From an uncultured Victivallales bacterium (lineage in GTDB: Bacteria > Verrucomicrobiota > Lentisphaeria > Oligosphaerales > JAFGRS01): a stretch of 35,421 nucleotides of DNA. Where the stretch lies: positions 1-35,421 of the forward strand of contig CAILUI010000406.1 in the NCBI GenBank assembly GCA_903837355.1. Direction: 5' to 3'. The notes beneath the pieces are model-generated. The model was not told where the DNA came from, did no database searches, and was given only the letters and a program-made list of their open reading frames with translations. Position 1 is the stretch's first letter. Each line of letters starts with the position of its first letter. This document shows positions 24,321-33,080 of this stretch, in pieces. A program made the translations under genes and the position numbers.

Positions 24321-25613
24321 TCAGGGCGCCGGGGCGGCGGCTGCCGGCGTCGCCTCCGGCGCCGCAGGAGCCGCTTCGACGGCCTTGACCTCGACACCCG
24401 GGGCGCCCGCCTCACCACCCACCGGGGCGCCCGCCTCGGGCTTGGTCTCCGGCGGCTTCGCCTTGTCCTTCAGCAACTCCTCACGGGTCTTGGTGACGCT
24501 GTCGACCGTGTACTTGCTGACCACATAGGTCCAGCCCTTCAGGCGCCGGTTCGTCACTTCAGCCTTATCCTTGTTCTCCTGCAGCTTCTTGGCGAACTCG
24601 TCGTCCTTCTTGGGCTTGTCTTCGGGCTTCTCGTCAGCCTCCGGCGTACGTTCTTTGGGCCCATCGAAGGCGGCTTCGGCCTGGACGTAGACCTTGCCGT
24701 CGCCCGTTTCCTTCCCGATACGCACGGTGTAAACAAAGCCGTCAAAGTCGCGGGCTGTGTAGGTCCGCGGCGTGTCCATGCCCATCTCCTCAGGCTTCAG
24801 CGCCGGGTCCGCGACATCGGTGAAGCTGGCCCAGCCAAAGGCGCTCTTGATGCTGCTCAACTTGCCGGTGTCGACTTCCTTCCCCTCGGGTACGGGACCA
24901 GCCAGCGCCAACTCGGCGGTCTTGCTGTCACGCGAGACGCTCCACACTTCCTGATCGGCCACCGTGAGACGTCCGTCCTTGATGTCGGTGAGCTTGAAGA
25001 ACTCCTTCTCCAGCCAGCGCGTGGGGTCGGGGTCAACGGCACTGAAGCTGTCGCTGACCAGGACGACGCGGTTGCTTTCCGGCAGGAGCAGATAGCGCCC
25101 ATCGGGCCAGGAACCGCCACCGCCACCCATCATCCCCATCATGGGATTGGCCGGCGCGGCATCGTCCGTCTTCTTGGTGTGCTCCTTACCGAAGACGAGA
25201 GTCTGCAGAGCCTTACCGTCTTTGCCGGTGAACACGACCTTCGTGCCCGAGTTTTCGCCCTTGCCCGGCTCCTCGAGGTTCAGCCGGCCATACTGACTCG
25301 CACCGACCTTGACGCTCTGGGCAGCCTTCATCTCGCCCATCTTGACGATGAACTCCTTGAGCGTGCTGTAGCTGGCCGGGTAATCAAAGCGTTCCGCAAC
25401 GCGCCAGCCGTCGTCCTTGCGGACCAGTTTGACGGTGCCGCCTTTGCCGGTAATCTCTAGCCCGGTCACGTCATTGACCGGGAAGTTGGGCAACAGCGTC
25501 TCCGCGGTCGCCTGCCCCTGCCACGTGGACTGCCGGCCCGAGCGCGCCATGAAGACCGAGCCCACCAGCACGATGGCCACACCGAAGATCAGGAAAAGCT
25601 GCTTCTTGTTCAT
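24321..25613 (-). CDS. DUF4340 domain protein, partner of the Gld-type ABC system
   Basis: 430-residue protein with an N-terminal anchor (MNKKQLFLIFGVAIVLVGSVFM) and an extracytoplasmic DUF4340 region. The region has the usual pattern VNDVTGLEITGKGGTVKLVRKDDGWRV followed by repeated 'W..V/A..F/Y' units, then a second copy-like part (WSVSRDSKTAELALAGP). It has a Gly/Met-rich loop (NPMMGMMGGGGGSW), a highly charged Lys/Glu/Asp stretch at about 335-365, and an Ala/Pro-rich tail. The start overlaps the gldG stop by ATGA (25610-25613). DUF4340 proteins regularly follow gldG-like genes; they probably act on the outer face of the same transporter. Precise role unknown. Confidence 0.88.
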   Translation of the reverse strand: MNKKQLFLIFGVAIVLVGSVFMARSGRQSTWQGQATAETLLPNFPVNDVTGLEITGKGGTVKLVRKDDGWRVAERFDYPASYSTLKEFIVKMGEMKAAQSVKVGASQYGRLNLEEPGKGENSGTKVVFTGKDGKALQTLVFGKEHTKKTDDAAPANPMMGMMGGGGGSWPDGRYLLLPESNRVVLVSDSFSAVDPDPTRWLEKEFFKLTDIKDGRLTVADQEVWSVSRDSKTAELALAGPVPEGKEVDTGKLSSIKSAFGWASFTDVADPALKPEEMGMDTPRTYTARDFDGFVYTVRIGKETGDGKVYVQAEAAFDGPKERTPEADEKPEDKPKKDDEFAKKLQENKDKAEVTNRRLKGWTYVVSKYTVDSVTKTREELLKDKAKPPETKPEAGAPVGGEAGAPGVEVKAVEAAPAAPEATPAAAAPAP

Positions 25614-27553
25614 TTGCGCACCATCTTCCGCCGTTTCACTAGAGCCAATACCACGCCGCACAGCGCCACCAGAGCCGGCATGACCAGGATATTCGACCAG
25701 GTCACAGCGTTCTCCAGGAAGTCGATATCGCGACGCAACTGCTTGCGCACCAGCTTCAGTTGCTTGTTCGCTTCGCCTTCCTTCTGGCGGAACTTCTTGA
25801 TGGCCTCGGTCGTCTCTTGCGAGATGAAGGCGCGATCGCCGTCCTCGCCCTTGGCCCGCTGCAGTTCGCTGATCTTGGTCCGCGCCTCCTGCAGTTCATC
25901 TTCGAGGGACTTGATCTGGTCCTGCCACTGCCGTTCGGCACGAGCCTGCAGCTTGCCAATGGCTTCCAGCGGCCGGCGAATGGCGCCACGCGAGCGGATG
26001 CCGATCAGGCGACTGTCGCCGCTGAGCTGCTCTACCATGTTCTGGACCATGGCGAGATTATCGTTGATGGGCTGGACGAACTGCGAGCCGAGAAAGTTCC
26101 CCTTCTCCACGCAGAAATTGTCGAAGAGCATGTCGGAGTCGGCCACCAGAATCACCGCCGACTCGGCAGTGGCTTCCTTCAGCCCCTCGGCGGCGGGCGG
26201 CGGCGGTTCCTTCGGCGCGTCTTTGGGCTCGCCGTCCTTGCCCGCGTCATCGGCCTTCGGCTTGCCGTCGGGGAAGGCGGTCTTGAACTTGCCGGTAAGC
26301 CGCACGGCAAGGGCCTGAGAGACTTCCAGTGACTTGAAGTCGCGGAGGATGCGATCCGGGGCGCCCTGGGCCATGAACTTCTCGATCAGTTGCACGCTCT
26401 CGGAGGTCTTCAGCAGAACGGTCTTGGTCAGACCGGTAGCCCCGTCGCCGGACAACGCCCCTCCGAAGACGAAAAGCAGGTTGTCGAGTTGCCCGGTCGC
26501 CGGGTCGTTCTTGTCGATGGCTGCCGAGTTCAACTGCAGCACCATCGGCATGGGCTCGGGCGGCGCGTCGGCACGGCGCCGGATGCGCGCCATGAACTCC
26601 GTATCGGCCACGAGCTTCTCGGTGTCGATCGACACGCCCCAGGCCTCCGACAGCTTGCCGAGACTCGAGGCGCCGGGCGGCATCATCTGCATGGGCTGCT
26701 GCTGCGACTGGGCCTCCACCATGCTCATCGGGTCGAGGAAAGCAAGCACCCTGCCACCCCGCAGGACGAACTGGTCGATGGCATATAAAGTCTTATCTTT
26801 GAGATCTTTAGGATGAACGAGAAGCAGCAGTTTAAGGTCAGCATCGATGGTCTCGACGTCCGGCTGAACCTCGACGACATCAAAATCACGCTTGAGCTCG
26901 GAAATGACCTGCCAGGGCGGCTGTGAACTGGCGTTGGGCATCTGCATCATCATTTGCGGCGGCACCTGCCGACCCATGATCGGCAGCGAACTCAGCACCC
27001 CGATCTTGACCTTCTGCGCGTGCTGCACGCGGTAGATGGCCCGCGTGATGTCGTACTCGAGCAGATCCTCGCGGTCGGGTGACAGGAACGGCAGCGCCAC
27101 CGTGGTGTCGAGGCAACTCACCGCCAGCCCCAGGTACAGCATGTCACCGGCGCCGAGAGCTCCCATGGGCTGTCCCGTCACGCCGTCGAGGTTGGCTGAA
27201 TCCTCGGCGTCCGAGTCCGGGGTCGGATTGAGCTTCTTCACCTCGAGATTGCCGCCCGCGTTCTGCTCGTATTCCTTGAGCAGGTCCTGAACCCGGTCGG
27301 CATAGGTGCTCAGCCGGGGCGGCATCTGTGGCACGTCCTTGCTGAAGTAGAAGCGCACGGTCACCGGGGTGTCGACTTCCTTCAGGATCTGCTTGGTGCC
27401 GTCGGCCAGCGTGTAGAGATGCTCCTGGGTGCAGTCCAGACGGACGCTGGCTGAACTCAGAAGCACATTTACGGCCACCAGAACCACCAGCATGCCGACG
27501 ACGCCGACGATGCTGTAGAGGTAAGTATCAAACGTTCTTTTCTCAGTACTCAT
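25610..27553 (-). CDS. gldG: GldG-like auxiliary component of ABC transporter
   Basis: 647-residue protein with one TM helix near each end. The N-terminus is TM then LDCTQEHLYTLADGTKQILKEVDTPVTVRFYFSKD, the GldG/ABC-type uncharacterised transport signature. The centre has the ELKRDFDVVEVQ / LLLLVHPKDL / LRGGRVLAFLDP pattern typical of the family. A Gln/Met-rich insert and a Lys/Asp/Pro-rich insert interrupt it. A coiled-coil-like stretch (DQIKSLEDELQEARTKISEL) precedes the last TM helix. Known in Bacteroidota as a gliding-motility component; in other phyla the same genes serve an unknown export function, so motility should not be assumed. It follows the permease gene by 62 bp. Confidence 0.88.
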   Translation of the reverse strand: MSTEKRTFDTYLYSIVGVVGMLVVLVAVNVLLSSASVRLDCTQEHLYTLADGTKQILKEVDTPVTVRFYFSKDVPQMPPRLSTYADRVQDLLKEYEQNAGGNLEVKKLNPTPDSDAEDSANLDGVTGQPMGALGAGDMLYLGLAVSCLDTTVALPFLSPDREDLLEYDITRAIYRVQHAQKVKIGVLSSLPIMGRQVPPQMMMQMPNASSQPPWQVISELKRDFDVVEVQPDVETIDADLKLLLLVHPKDLKDKTLYAIDQFVLRGGRVLAFLDPMSMVEAQSQQQPMQMMPPGASSLGKLSEAWGVSIDTEKLVADTEFMARIRRRADAPPEPMPMVLQLNSAAIDKNDPATGQLDNLLFVFGGALSGDGATGLTKTVLLKTSESVQLIEKFMAQGAPDRILRDFKSLEVSQALAVRLTGKFKTAFPDGKPKADDAGKDGEPKDAPKEPPPPAAEGLKEATAESAVILVADSDMLFDNFCVEKGNFLGSQFVQPINDNLAMVQNMVEQLSGDSRLIGIRSRGAIRRPLEAIGKLQARAERQWQDQIKSLEDELQEARTKISELQRAKGEDGDRAFISQETTEAIKKFRQKEGEANKQLKLVRKQLRRDIDFLENAVTWSNILVMPALVALCGVVLALVKRRKMVRK

Positions 27554-27615
27554 CGCTGCTGCAACCTCCTCGCAGGGCGTCTGGGGTAGACCCGGACTGC
27601 CGCGCTATCTGATGC

Positions 27616-28575
27616 TTAGGACCGCCGCGTTTTCAGCACGACCCCCGTCGTGAACAAGGCGAACCCGATGACGGTCGCGAAGTAGACCATGTCGCGCAGA
27701 TCGACCACGCCGCGCTGCAGCGCATCGAAGTGCCCCATGATACTAACCTTCACCGCGAAGTCGATCAGGCTGGCCGCGGCACCCTCGACGGCAGACCGGA
27801 ACCCCGAGGCGCCCAGGAAGCTGATCTTGTCCCAGAACAGCGCCACCAGGGCCAGGACCAACGAGAACCCCCACCAGGCAAGCCCCGCCAGCAGGCCGCG
27901 CAGCGGCACCCCGGCTACCCGCAACAGCCCCAGCGCCACCACCGAGGCGAGCAGCACCGCCCCCATCACCAGGAGGCGCAGGAACCAGGCACTGTCGTAG
28001 AGGCTGGTCAGGACGTTGGTCACCGGCGGCCAGCCGGCAAGGATCAGCAGGAAGCAGAGCACCACCGAGAGGATGAAGCTGACCACCTGGTTGCGCGTCA
28101 GCGAACTGGTCATGCTGCTGATGGCCAGGAACGCGCCCCCCATCAGGAAGCTGCCCAGGTAGGCGCAGGCAATGACGCCGCCGTCGGGGCTACCCAGGCT
28201 GGCCACGGTGAGGATCATGGGGAAGGTCAGCAACAGGGCCAGGCCCATGAACAGCCAGCCGGCAAGGAACTTGCCCATGACTGCCTGCAGCGTCGTGATC
28301 GGCATGGTCAGCAACAACTCGAAGGTGCCGACCCGGCGCTCCTCGGACCACAGCCGCATCCCCACCGCCGGTACCAGGAACATGTACAGCCACGGGTGCC
28401 ACAGGAAGAAGGCCACCAGCGAGGCCTCGTTGCGCGGGAAGAAGCCGCCGAGCATGAAAGTGAACGACGCGCTCAGCAGCAGGAAGAAGCAGGTGAAGAC
28501 GTACGCGACCGGGGACACGAAGTACCCCGACAGCTCACGTTTGGCGACGACCCAGGTATTGCGGAACCCCGTCAT
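27616..28575 (-). CDS. gldF: ABC-2 type permease (GldF-like)
   Basis: 319-residue permease with six or more TM helices in its first ~240 residues. It has the family's N-terminal WVVAKRELSGYFVSPVAYVFTCFFLLL and the ABC-2 coupling motif RLWSEERRVGTFELLLTMPITTLQAVMGKFLAG. A C-terminal extension ends in a further TM (MVYFATVIGFALFTTGVVLK) after a region that may be outside the membrane. Its ATG overlaps the ATPase stop codon (ATGA, 28572-28575). With the ATPase, GldG-like and DUF4340 proteins it forms one membrane complex. Confidence 0.9.
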   Translation of the reverse strand: MTGFRNTWVVAKRELSGYFVSPVAYVFTCFFLLLSASFTFMLGGFFPRNEASLVAFFLWHPWLYMFLVPAVGMRLWSEERRVGTFELLLTMPITTLQAVMGKFLAGWLFMGLALLLTFPMILTVASLGSPDGGVIACAYLGSFLMGGAFLAISSMTSSLTRNQVVSFILSVVLCFLLILAGWPPVTNVLTSLYDSAWFLRLLVMGAVLLASVVALGLLRVAGVPLRGLLAGLAWWGFSLVLALVALFWDKISFLGASGFRSAVEGAAASLIDFAVKVSIMGHFDALQRGVVDLRDMVYFATVIGFALFTTGVVLKTRRS

Positions 28576-29531
28576 GACTGGCCCTCCTGCACCGTATCGG
28601 GAATGGTGAGCTCACGGAAGACCTCGTCGAGACGGCCTTCGTCGGTATGCAGTTCGTCGATCTCCCAGCCCTTGCCCGCCAGTACCTTGCGGACTCGTCC
28701 AGCCAGGCTGGCGTCGCGGCCGGTCGCCGCGACGCGCACGGTGACGGCACCGGCCTGGTCGCGGACGACCTCCGGCCGACCTGCCCCGGCGAGACCGCTG
28801 AGCGCCTGGACAAGCTCCGCCGCCGACACCGCCAGGACTCGGCAGACCACGGTCCCCGAGGAGGACCCGCGTGCCCGCAGCTCGGCGGGCGAACCGTTGA
28901 ACACCAGCTTGCCGCGGTCGATGATGATCAGACGCGAACAGATCGCATCGACTTCCTCGAGGATGTGCGTGGAGACGATGATGGCCTTGGTCTTACCCAT
29001 CTCCTTGATGAGCTGCCGGACCTCGTACTTCTGGTTCGGGTCGAGGCCGTCCGTCGGCTCATCCAGAACCAGCACCGGCGGATCGTGCAGGATGGCCTGG
29101 GCGAAACAGGTACGATGCTTGTAGCCCTTGGAAAGCGTCTCGATGGTCTGGTAGCGGACGCGCTCGAGGAAGCAGGTCCGGATGGCGCGCGTCACGGCCT
29201 CGGTGGCCGCCCGGCCGCGCAGACCACGGATCTCGGCCGCGAAATGCAGGAAGCTGTCCACCGTCATCTCGGGATAGCCCGGCGCGTTTTCCGGCAGGTA
29301 ACCCACCAGAGACTTGGCGGCGATCGGCTGGGTTTCGATGTCATGCCCGCCGATGGTCACCTTGCCGCCGGATAGCGGCAGAAAGCCGGTGATCATGCGC
29401 ATGCTGGTCGACTTGCCCGCCCCATTCGGCCCGAGGAAACCGAGAACGTCGCCGCGTTCAACCGTGAACGAGACGTCGTCGACGGCAAGTATCGGGCCGA
29501 ACCATTTGGAGATGTGTTGAGCCTCAATCAT
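28572..29531 (-). CDS. gldA: ABC transporter ATPase (GldA-like)
   Basis: 319-residue ATPase, longer than a minimal ABC domain because of a C-terminal ~100-residue domain (RVLAVSAAELVQALSGLAG…LDEVFRELT) common in ABC-2 exporters. Walker A GPNGAGKST (34-42), LSKGYKHR in the signature position, Walker B VLVLDEPTDGLDPNQ, and STHILEEVDAICSRL with the switch His are all present. ATG 29531 (MIEAQHISKWFG) is the usual family start; an in-frame ATG at 29552 adds seven residues and has no better ribosome site. First gene of the operon gldA-gldF-gldG-DUF4340. Confidence 0.9.
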   Translation of the reverse strand: MIEAQHISKWFGPILAVDDVSFTVERGDVLGFLGPNGAGKSTSMRMITGFLPLSGGKVTIGGHDIETQPIAAKSLVGYLPENAPGYPEMTVDSFLHFAAEIRGLRGRAATEAVTRAIRTCFLERVRYQTIETLSKGYKHRTCFAQAILHDPPVLVLDEPTDGLDPNQKYEVRQLIKEMGKTKAIIVSTHILEEVDAICSRLIIIDRGKLVFNGSPAELRARGSSSGTVVCRVLAVSAAELVQALSGLAGAGRPEVVRDQAGAVTVRVAATGRDASLAGRVRKVLAGKGWEIDELHTDEGRLDEVFRELTIPDTVQEGQS

Positions 29532-29634
29532 TGCCTTCCATCGTGCCTCCATGCTGACCACGGCACCCCCGCAACAGCACCGATGCTACTGCCGGAAGGC
29601 GCGCCTTACTCGCGAAAATAGCAAGTCTCCGAAC

Positions 29635-29640
29635 TGTCAA
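29635..29640 (-). promoter_or_regulatory. Possible -35 box upstream of the gldA-like operon
   Basis: A perfect TTGACA reads on the minus strand about 105 bp before the gldA start. The sequence 14-17 bp further on (TATTTT / TTTCGC) is a poor -10, so this is a weak call. Confidence 0.25.
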
Positions 29641-29722
29641 GTAACGGGAGTGCAGGCACCTGATATGGCCTCTCGGCAAGCGCGGACTACCTGCAGCCCA
29701 TGCTTGCCCATAAGAACGGCCC

Positions 29723-29728
29723 TATAAT
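29723..29728 (+). promoter_or_regulatory. Possible -10 box upstream of the acyltransferase gene
   Basis: A consensus TATAAT lies about 209 bp before the acyltransferase start, with only weak TGCTTG-like sequence 16 bp upstream. If real, the transcript would have a ~200-nt leader. No riboswitch was recognised in it. Confidence 0.3.
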
Positions 29729-29936
29729 GGCCAGTATTGGGGCACTTTCAAGATTGCCGGTGAAAAAATGCCGACCTGGGCCCTCGGTTCTGGCAGGGGG
29801 CGGGGAAGGCTCTGGCTGCCCGGGCCTCGGGGCCCTATAGTGCGTGGTGCCAAGGTCCAACGTCTGCGGTAAGGTCTCCGAACCGCGTTGGCCCGACGGC
29901 GGGCGGCACATCGAGGTAGCAGGGGAGAGCGTGGCG

Positions 29937-31208
29937 ATGACCCCAGAGGCGGTGTTGCAGCAGGTCGGCGCGACCGCCGCACTCGAGGACGTGCGGCGGG
30001 GTTGGGATGCGTCGATGGCCGCCCTGCCGGCAGACGGTCCGGAGTTCCTGCGGGACGCCTGTTGGCAGGAGTACAGCCGCTGCTGCGGTTTTGGGGCGGA
30101 CCTGGATGCGGCCCTTGGGCGCGTGGCGAGCACCGTGCGCGGCCATCCCGCTCTCCTACGCCTGGCCTGGCACTGCTACTGGCGCGTCTTCCTCAGCCCT
30201 GAGCCCTGCCCGCCCAACGCCTGGCCTGAGCCAGTGGCCTTGCTCGGCGCGGAGGAGGCGGGGCTGTTCTACGTGCTCGTGGGCCTGGCCTTCGTGCCCT
30301 TGATGCAGCAGCGCCACCGCGAGTGGGGCTTTCCGGAAACGGTCACGCGGCAAACGGCGCAGCAGGTATCGCGCTACTGCCAGGACACCTACCGCCGGGG
30401 CAACGACGGGCGCCCGGGACTCTACATCGGGCAGCTCGGCTGGCTGCGGCACTACACCCGCGAGCGCTACGTCCGCCTGGGCCGCCTCGAGTACTGGCTC
30501 GGGCCCAACCCCTACCGCCTCGAGGTCTATCGCCACCGCCGCTCGCGCCAGGTGGTCGCCCTCGCCCCCGACGGGACGCACTTCGCGGCGGACGGCACCA
30601 TCTACCGCGATGCCGCCGACTACCGCGAGGGCGAGGGCTGGACGGCCGCCATCAGGCGCGACGAGAGCACGGTCAGCGGCCTGCTCGTCGACCCCAACGG
30701 CCGCGGCACGCGCCAATGCGTCACCTTGCCCCTGGCCGACTGGGCCTGCACGCTGCAGCACGGCGATCACTGCCTGATGCTGCACATCCCGTCCGGCGGA
30801 GCCATGGATGCCGACGCCTGCCGACAGTCGTTGGCCGAAGCCGCCTCGTTCTTCAAGCGCCATTTCCCGCGGGAGCTGCCCCTGGCGGTCGTCTGCACCT
30901 CCTGGATCTTCAGCCCGCAACTCCTGGAGATCTTCCCGCCGGAGGCCAATCTCTGCCGTTTCCAGCGCAATCTCTTCCTGTTCCCCGTTCCCAGCGCGCC
31001 CTGGGATGGCCTGTGGTTCGTGTTCCTGAAGCAGGGCCCACTGAACCTCGACACGGCGCCGGCGGAGACCTCGCTGCAGCGCGGCATCCTCGACTACCTG
31101 AAGCGCGGACACCGCTGGCGCCTGGCGGGAATGTTCTTCCTCCTTGACGATGTGCCGGCCTTCGGCTCCGAGCCCTACCGCTCGCAGTGGCCACCACCGA
31201 TCTTCTGA
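29937..31208 (+). CDS. Acyltransferase-domain protein (NAT_N/GNAT_C type)
   Basis: 423-residue cytoplasmic protein resembling the 'acyltransferase domain-containing protein' family, with an N-terminal NAT_N domain and a C-terminal GNAT-like domain. Matching strings are YIGQLGWLRHYTRERYVRLG and RLEYWLGPNPYRLEVYRHRR (mid-protein), MLHIPSGGAMDADACRQSLA with FFKRHFPRELPLAVVCTSWIF (from about residue 280), and ANLCRFQRNLFLFPVP (about 335-352). GNAT-fold enzymes transfer acyl groups from acyl-CoA to amines; the substrate here is unknown. ATG 29937 has GGGGAG about ten bases upstream; GTG 29931 is an alternative. It stands alone, divergent from the gld operon. Confidence 0.78.
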   Translation: MTPEAVLQQVGATAALEDVRRGWDASMAALPADGPEFLRDACWQEYSRCCGFGADLDAALGRVASTVRGHPALLRLAWHCYWRVFLSPEPCPPNAWPEPVALLGAEEAGLFYVLVGLAFVPLMQQRHREWGFPETVTRQTAQQVSRYCQDTYRRGNDGRPGLYIGQLGWLRHYTRERYVRLGRLEYWLGPNPYRLEVYRHRRSRQVVALAPDGTHFAADGTIYRDAADYREGEGWTAAIRRDESTVSGLLVDPNGRGTRQCVTLPLADWACTLQHGDHCLMLHIPSGGAMDADACRQSLAEAASFFKRHFPRELPLAVVCTSWIFSPQLLEIFPPEANLCRFQRNLFLFPVPSAPWDGLWFVFLKQGPLNLDTAPAETSLQRGILDYLKRGHRWRLAGMFFLLDDVPAFGSEPYRSQWPPPIF

Positions 31209-31512
31209 ACGCCGCCGACCCCGACAACGGGCGTCTGCGGCTGGGTCAGCCAACACGGGGGGCACACCTTCGGCCCAAACCTGATGGCTGGTGTGTCGTC
31301 CGCTTGAGCCGTTGTCGTTCGCCAAGGCGCCGACAACGCGGCCCGCGAGGCCGCTCGCCCTCCATGGGCGCGCACCGCAAGGCTGGTGGTGCATCGCCGG
31401 GTGGTAATGCCTCAGAAGCTGTGAGGAAATCGGGGTCGGAATCGGTATCGTGCCTGGCTGGACCGCGGAAAGTGGCTTAGGGACAGCCTGGCGGGCGTTT
31501 TCTCAGAACGTC
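31209..31512. other. Intergenic region with short hexamer repeat
   Basis: About 300 bp between the convergent acyltransferase and recX genes with no gene. At 31429-31452 imperfect hexamers of ATCGGN type (ATCGGG GTCGGA ATCGGT ATCGTG) occur. Just upstream, AATGCCTCAGAAG (31406) resembles a MITE-like repeat end without a partner. Confidence 0.5.
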
Positions 31513-32019
31513 TCAGTTCTCGCCGCCGCGTTCGAGCCTTTCCAGCACGCGCTTGCCGAGGTCGAAGCCGAAGCCCCGGCCCGCCAGGAAGCGGAGCAGC
31601 CGCTCGCGGTCCTGGCGCACGTCCTGGCCCGCCCGGCGGCGCAGGGCGGTCCACTTCGTCCGCCCGGCGGTCAGTGCGGCCTCGAACTCCGCATCGACGC
31701 CAGCCTCCGCCAGGGCCGCGTGCACCGCCTGTTCGGCGATGTCTGCCGGTACGTGCCGGCGTTGGAGATCGGCCTTGAGCCGGGCCGGCCCCGCCGGCCG
31801 TGAGCCCCGCAGCCGCTCCTGACAGAGGGCGATCGCGAAATAGAGATCGTTGACCAGGCCGCTGCGCAGCAGGTCGTCCACCACCAACACCACCAGCGCC
31901 TCCTCAAAGCCGCGCGCCAATAGCTTGACGCGGATCTCGCCTGCACTGTGGGCCCGCCGGTCGAGGAGGTTCAGGGCTCGTTCCCGGCAGGTCTCGAAGT
32001 CCTCTCGAGTCAATCGCAT
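31513..32019 (-). CDS. recX: Regulatory protein RecX
   Basis: 168-residue RecX, which binds RecA filaments and limits recombinase activity. The three-helix tandem repeats of the family are clear: ERALNLLDRRAHSAGEIRVKLLARGF, then DDLLRSGLVNDLYFAIALCQERLRGSRPAGPARLKADLQRRHV with AEQAVHAAL, then a C-terminal RERLLRFLAGRGFGFDLGKRVLERL. Length is normal. ATG 32019 has GGGAG about seven bases upstream. No recA is adjacent, as in many genomes where recX lies elsewhere. The cupin gene ends 56 bp upstream and could share its transcript. Confidence 0.9.
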   Translation of the reverse strand: MRLTREDFETCRERALNLLDRRAHSAGEIRVKLLARGFEEALVVLVVDDLLRSGLVNDLYFAIALCQERLRGSRPAGPARLKADLQRRHVPADIAEQAVHAALAEAGVDAEFEAALTAGRTKWTALRRRAGQDVRQDRERLLRFLAGRGFGFDLGKRVLERLERGGEN

Positions 32020-32075
32020 AGCCGCTCCCCCAAGGGTCCCCCAAGGGGCGGCTGAAGCGCCCCCCTGTGGACGTC

Positions 32076-32576
32076 TCATTCGCTGGCCGCTCCCGCCGCT
32101 TTGGCGCCAATCGGGATGCGCGCGTCGGCGAAAACGTTGTCTTCGAGAACACAGGGCATGGACACCTCGAGCAGGAGGGCCGGCCCGATCCCGGTGAAGG
32201 CATGCTGCACCCCGGGCGCCACCGGCAGAACATCGCCGGGACGCAGCACCCGCGTCACCCCGCCGCAGACCATTCGCACCTCGCCTTTGACCATGTAGAA
32301 GGTCTCGTGCTTCACCCGATGGCAATGCAGCGGGCAGGTCTGCCCATCCTTCACGAACAGGAACTTGCCGCAGTAGCCAGCCGCGGCTTCGTTGGCGATC
32401 CAGACCTCGACCTCGCCGATCTCGTCGAACCGCCCCAAGCCGAAATCGCAGGCGAACGGCGGCGCCGGTGGCAAGGTCAAGCCCCATACCGCTGCCTGAT
32501 CCCGCAGCGCCTGCACGGCCCGCGCTGCCGCGGCGCCCTGCAGGGCGACCGCTTGAACCTTGTCGAGTTCGTCCAT
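32076..32576 (-). CDS. Cupin-domain protein (sugar-isomerase/NeuB-tail-like)
   Basis: 166-residue single-domain cupin. Motif 1 is exact, G-x5-HxH-x4-E-x6-G (GQTCPLHCHRVKHETFYMVKG), giving the metal ligands His-His-Glu. The fourth ligand is the His in VAPGVQHAF. The surrounding text (GYCGKFLFVKDGQ; LEVSMPCVLEDNVFADARIPIG) resembles D-lyxose-isomerase-type cupins and the C-terminal cupin of sialic-acid-synthase-like proteins, so a sugar or sugar-acid substrate is plausible. ATG 32576 has GGAGGG eight bases upstream. Enzymatic role not fixed by sequence. Confidence 0.82.
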   Translation of the reverse strand: MDELDKVQAVALQGAAAARAVQALRDQAAVWGLTLPPAPPFACDFGLGRFDEIGEVEVWIANEAAAGYCGKFLFVKDGQTCPLHCHRVKHETFYMVKGEVRMVCGGVTRVLRPGDVLPVAPGVQHAFTGIGPALLLEVSMPCVLEDNVFADARIPIGAKAAGAASE

Positions 32577-32683
32577 TCGTCACACCCTCCAGCGCATCCA
32601 TGGGCAACAGCGGGATCCCGAGAGCCAGGGGCCCAATCTCGCCCCTGCCGCGGCCCTGTCAAGGCCGCCCGCAGGCGAACCCC

Positions 32684-32977
32684 CATGCCTCAGCAAAGTC
32701 CGTAGCCGCCGGCTTTGCGGGCACGCTTTGGCGAATCCTGCTGTCCAGCAGGACCTGCGTGCAGGCGGTGAGCCGTCCCCCGTTCCGGCCTCTGCCGGCG
32801 GCTCAGCGGCGCGTGCGTCCTGCTGGACAGCAGGACCCTCCAGCACCAAGCGGGCGCATTGCCGCCCGATCATGTCAGGATGAGACTCCTGGTGAGAAGT
32901 GCGGTGCTCCTGACCCCCGCGCGACCGAGGTTGGATTTCGCAGGACGGGGTCCAAGCAGACTTGGCCAAGGCATTGC
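32684..32977 (+). mobile_element. MITE-like repeat, full copy C
   Basis: About 294 bp between the divergent cupin and hydrolase genes. The left end CATGCCTCAGCAAAGTCCG and right end GCAGACTTGGCCAAGGCATTG are imperfect inverted repeats related to copy B. It contains CCTGCGTGCAGGCGGTGAG (shared with B), the palindrome GTCCTGCTGGACAGCAGGAC at 32816-32835, and a second version TCCTGCTGTCCAGCAGGA at 32736-32753. Its 3' third differs from copy B. No coding capacity. Confidence 0.75.
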
Positions 32978-33080
32978 GACGGCGGCAACGGTGAGCTACG
33001 CTGGGCGCCCCCTGGCGCTACATTAGCAGCAGGCCCTGAGCCTGACAGAGTCCGCAACGACCGGATGGCAAGCGCCCACC

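Noticed and set aside
22603..24528. Plus-strand ORF opposite the DUF6785 gene
   Set aside because: Shadow of a membrane-protein gene; no ribosome site or motif.
27730..29124. Plus-strand ORF opposite the GldF/GldA-like genes
   Set aside because: Gln/His/Arg-rich shadow; the minus strand carries intact ABC motifs.
29729..29936. Riboswitch in the long leader of the acyltransferase gene
   Set aside because: No known aptamer pattern could be recognised, and the transcription start itself is uncertain.
31406..31512. Fourth copy of the MITE-like repeat
   Set aside because: Only the first ~12 bases (AATGCCTCAGAAG) resemble the end; no core palindrome or second end was found. The similar string near 14570 fails likewise.
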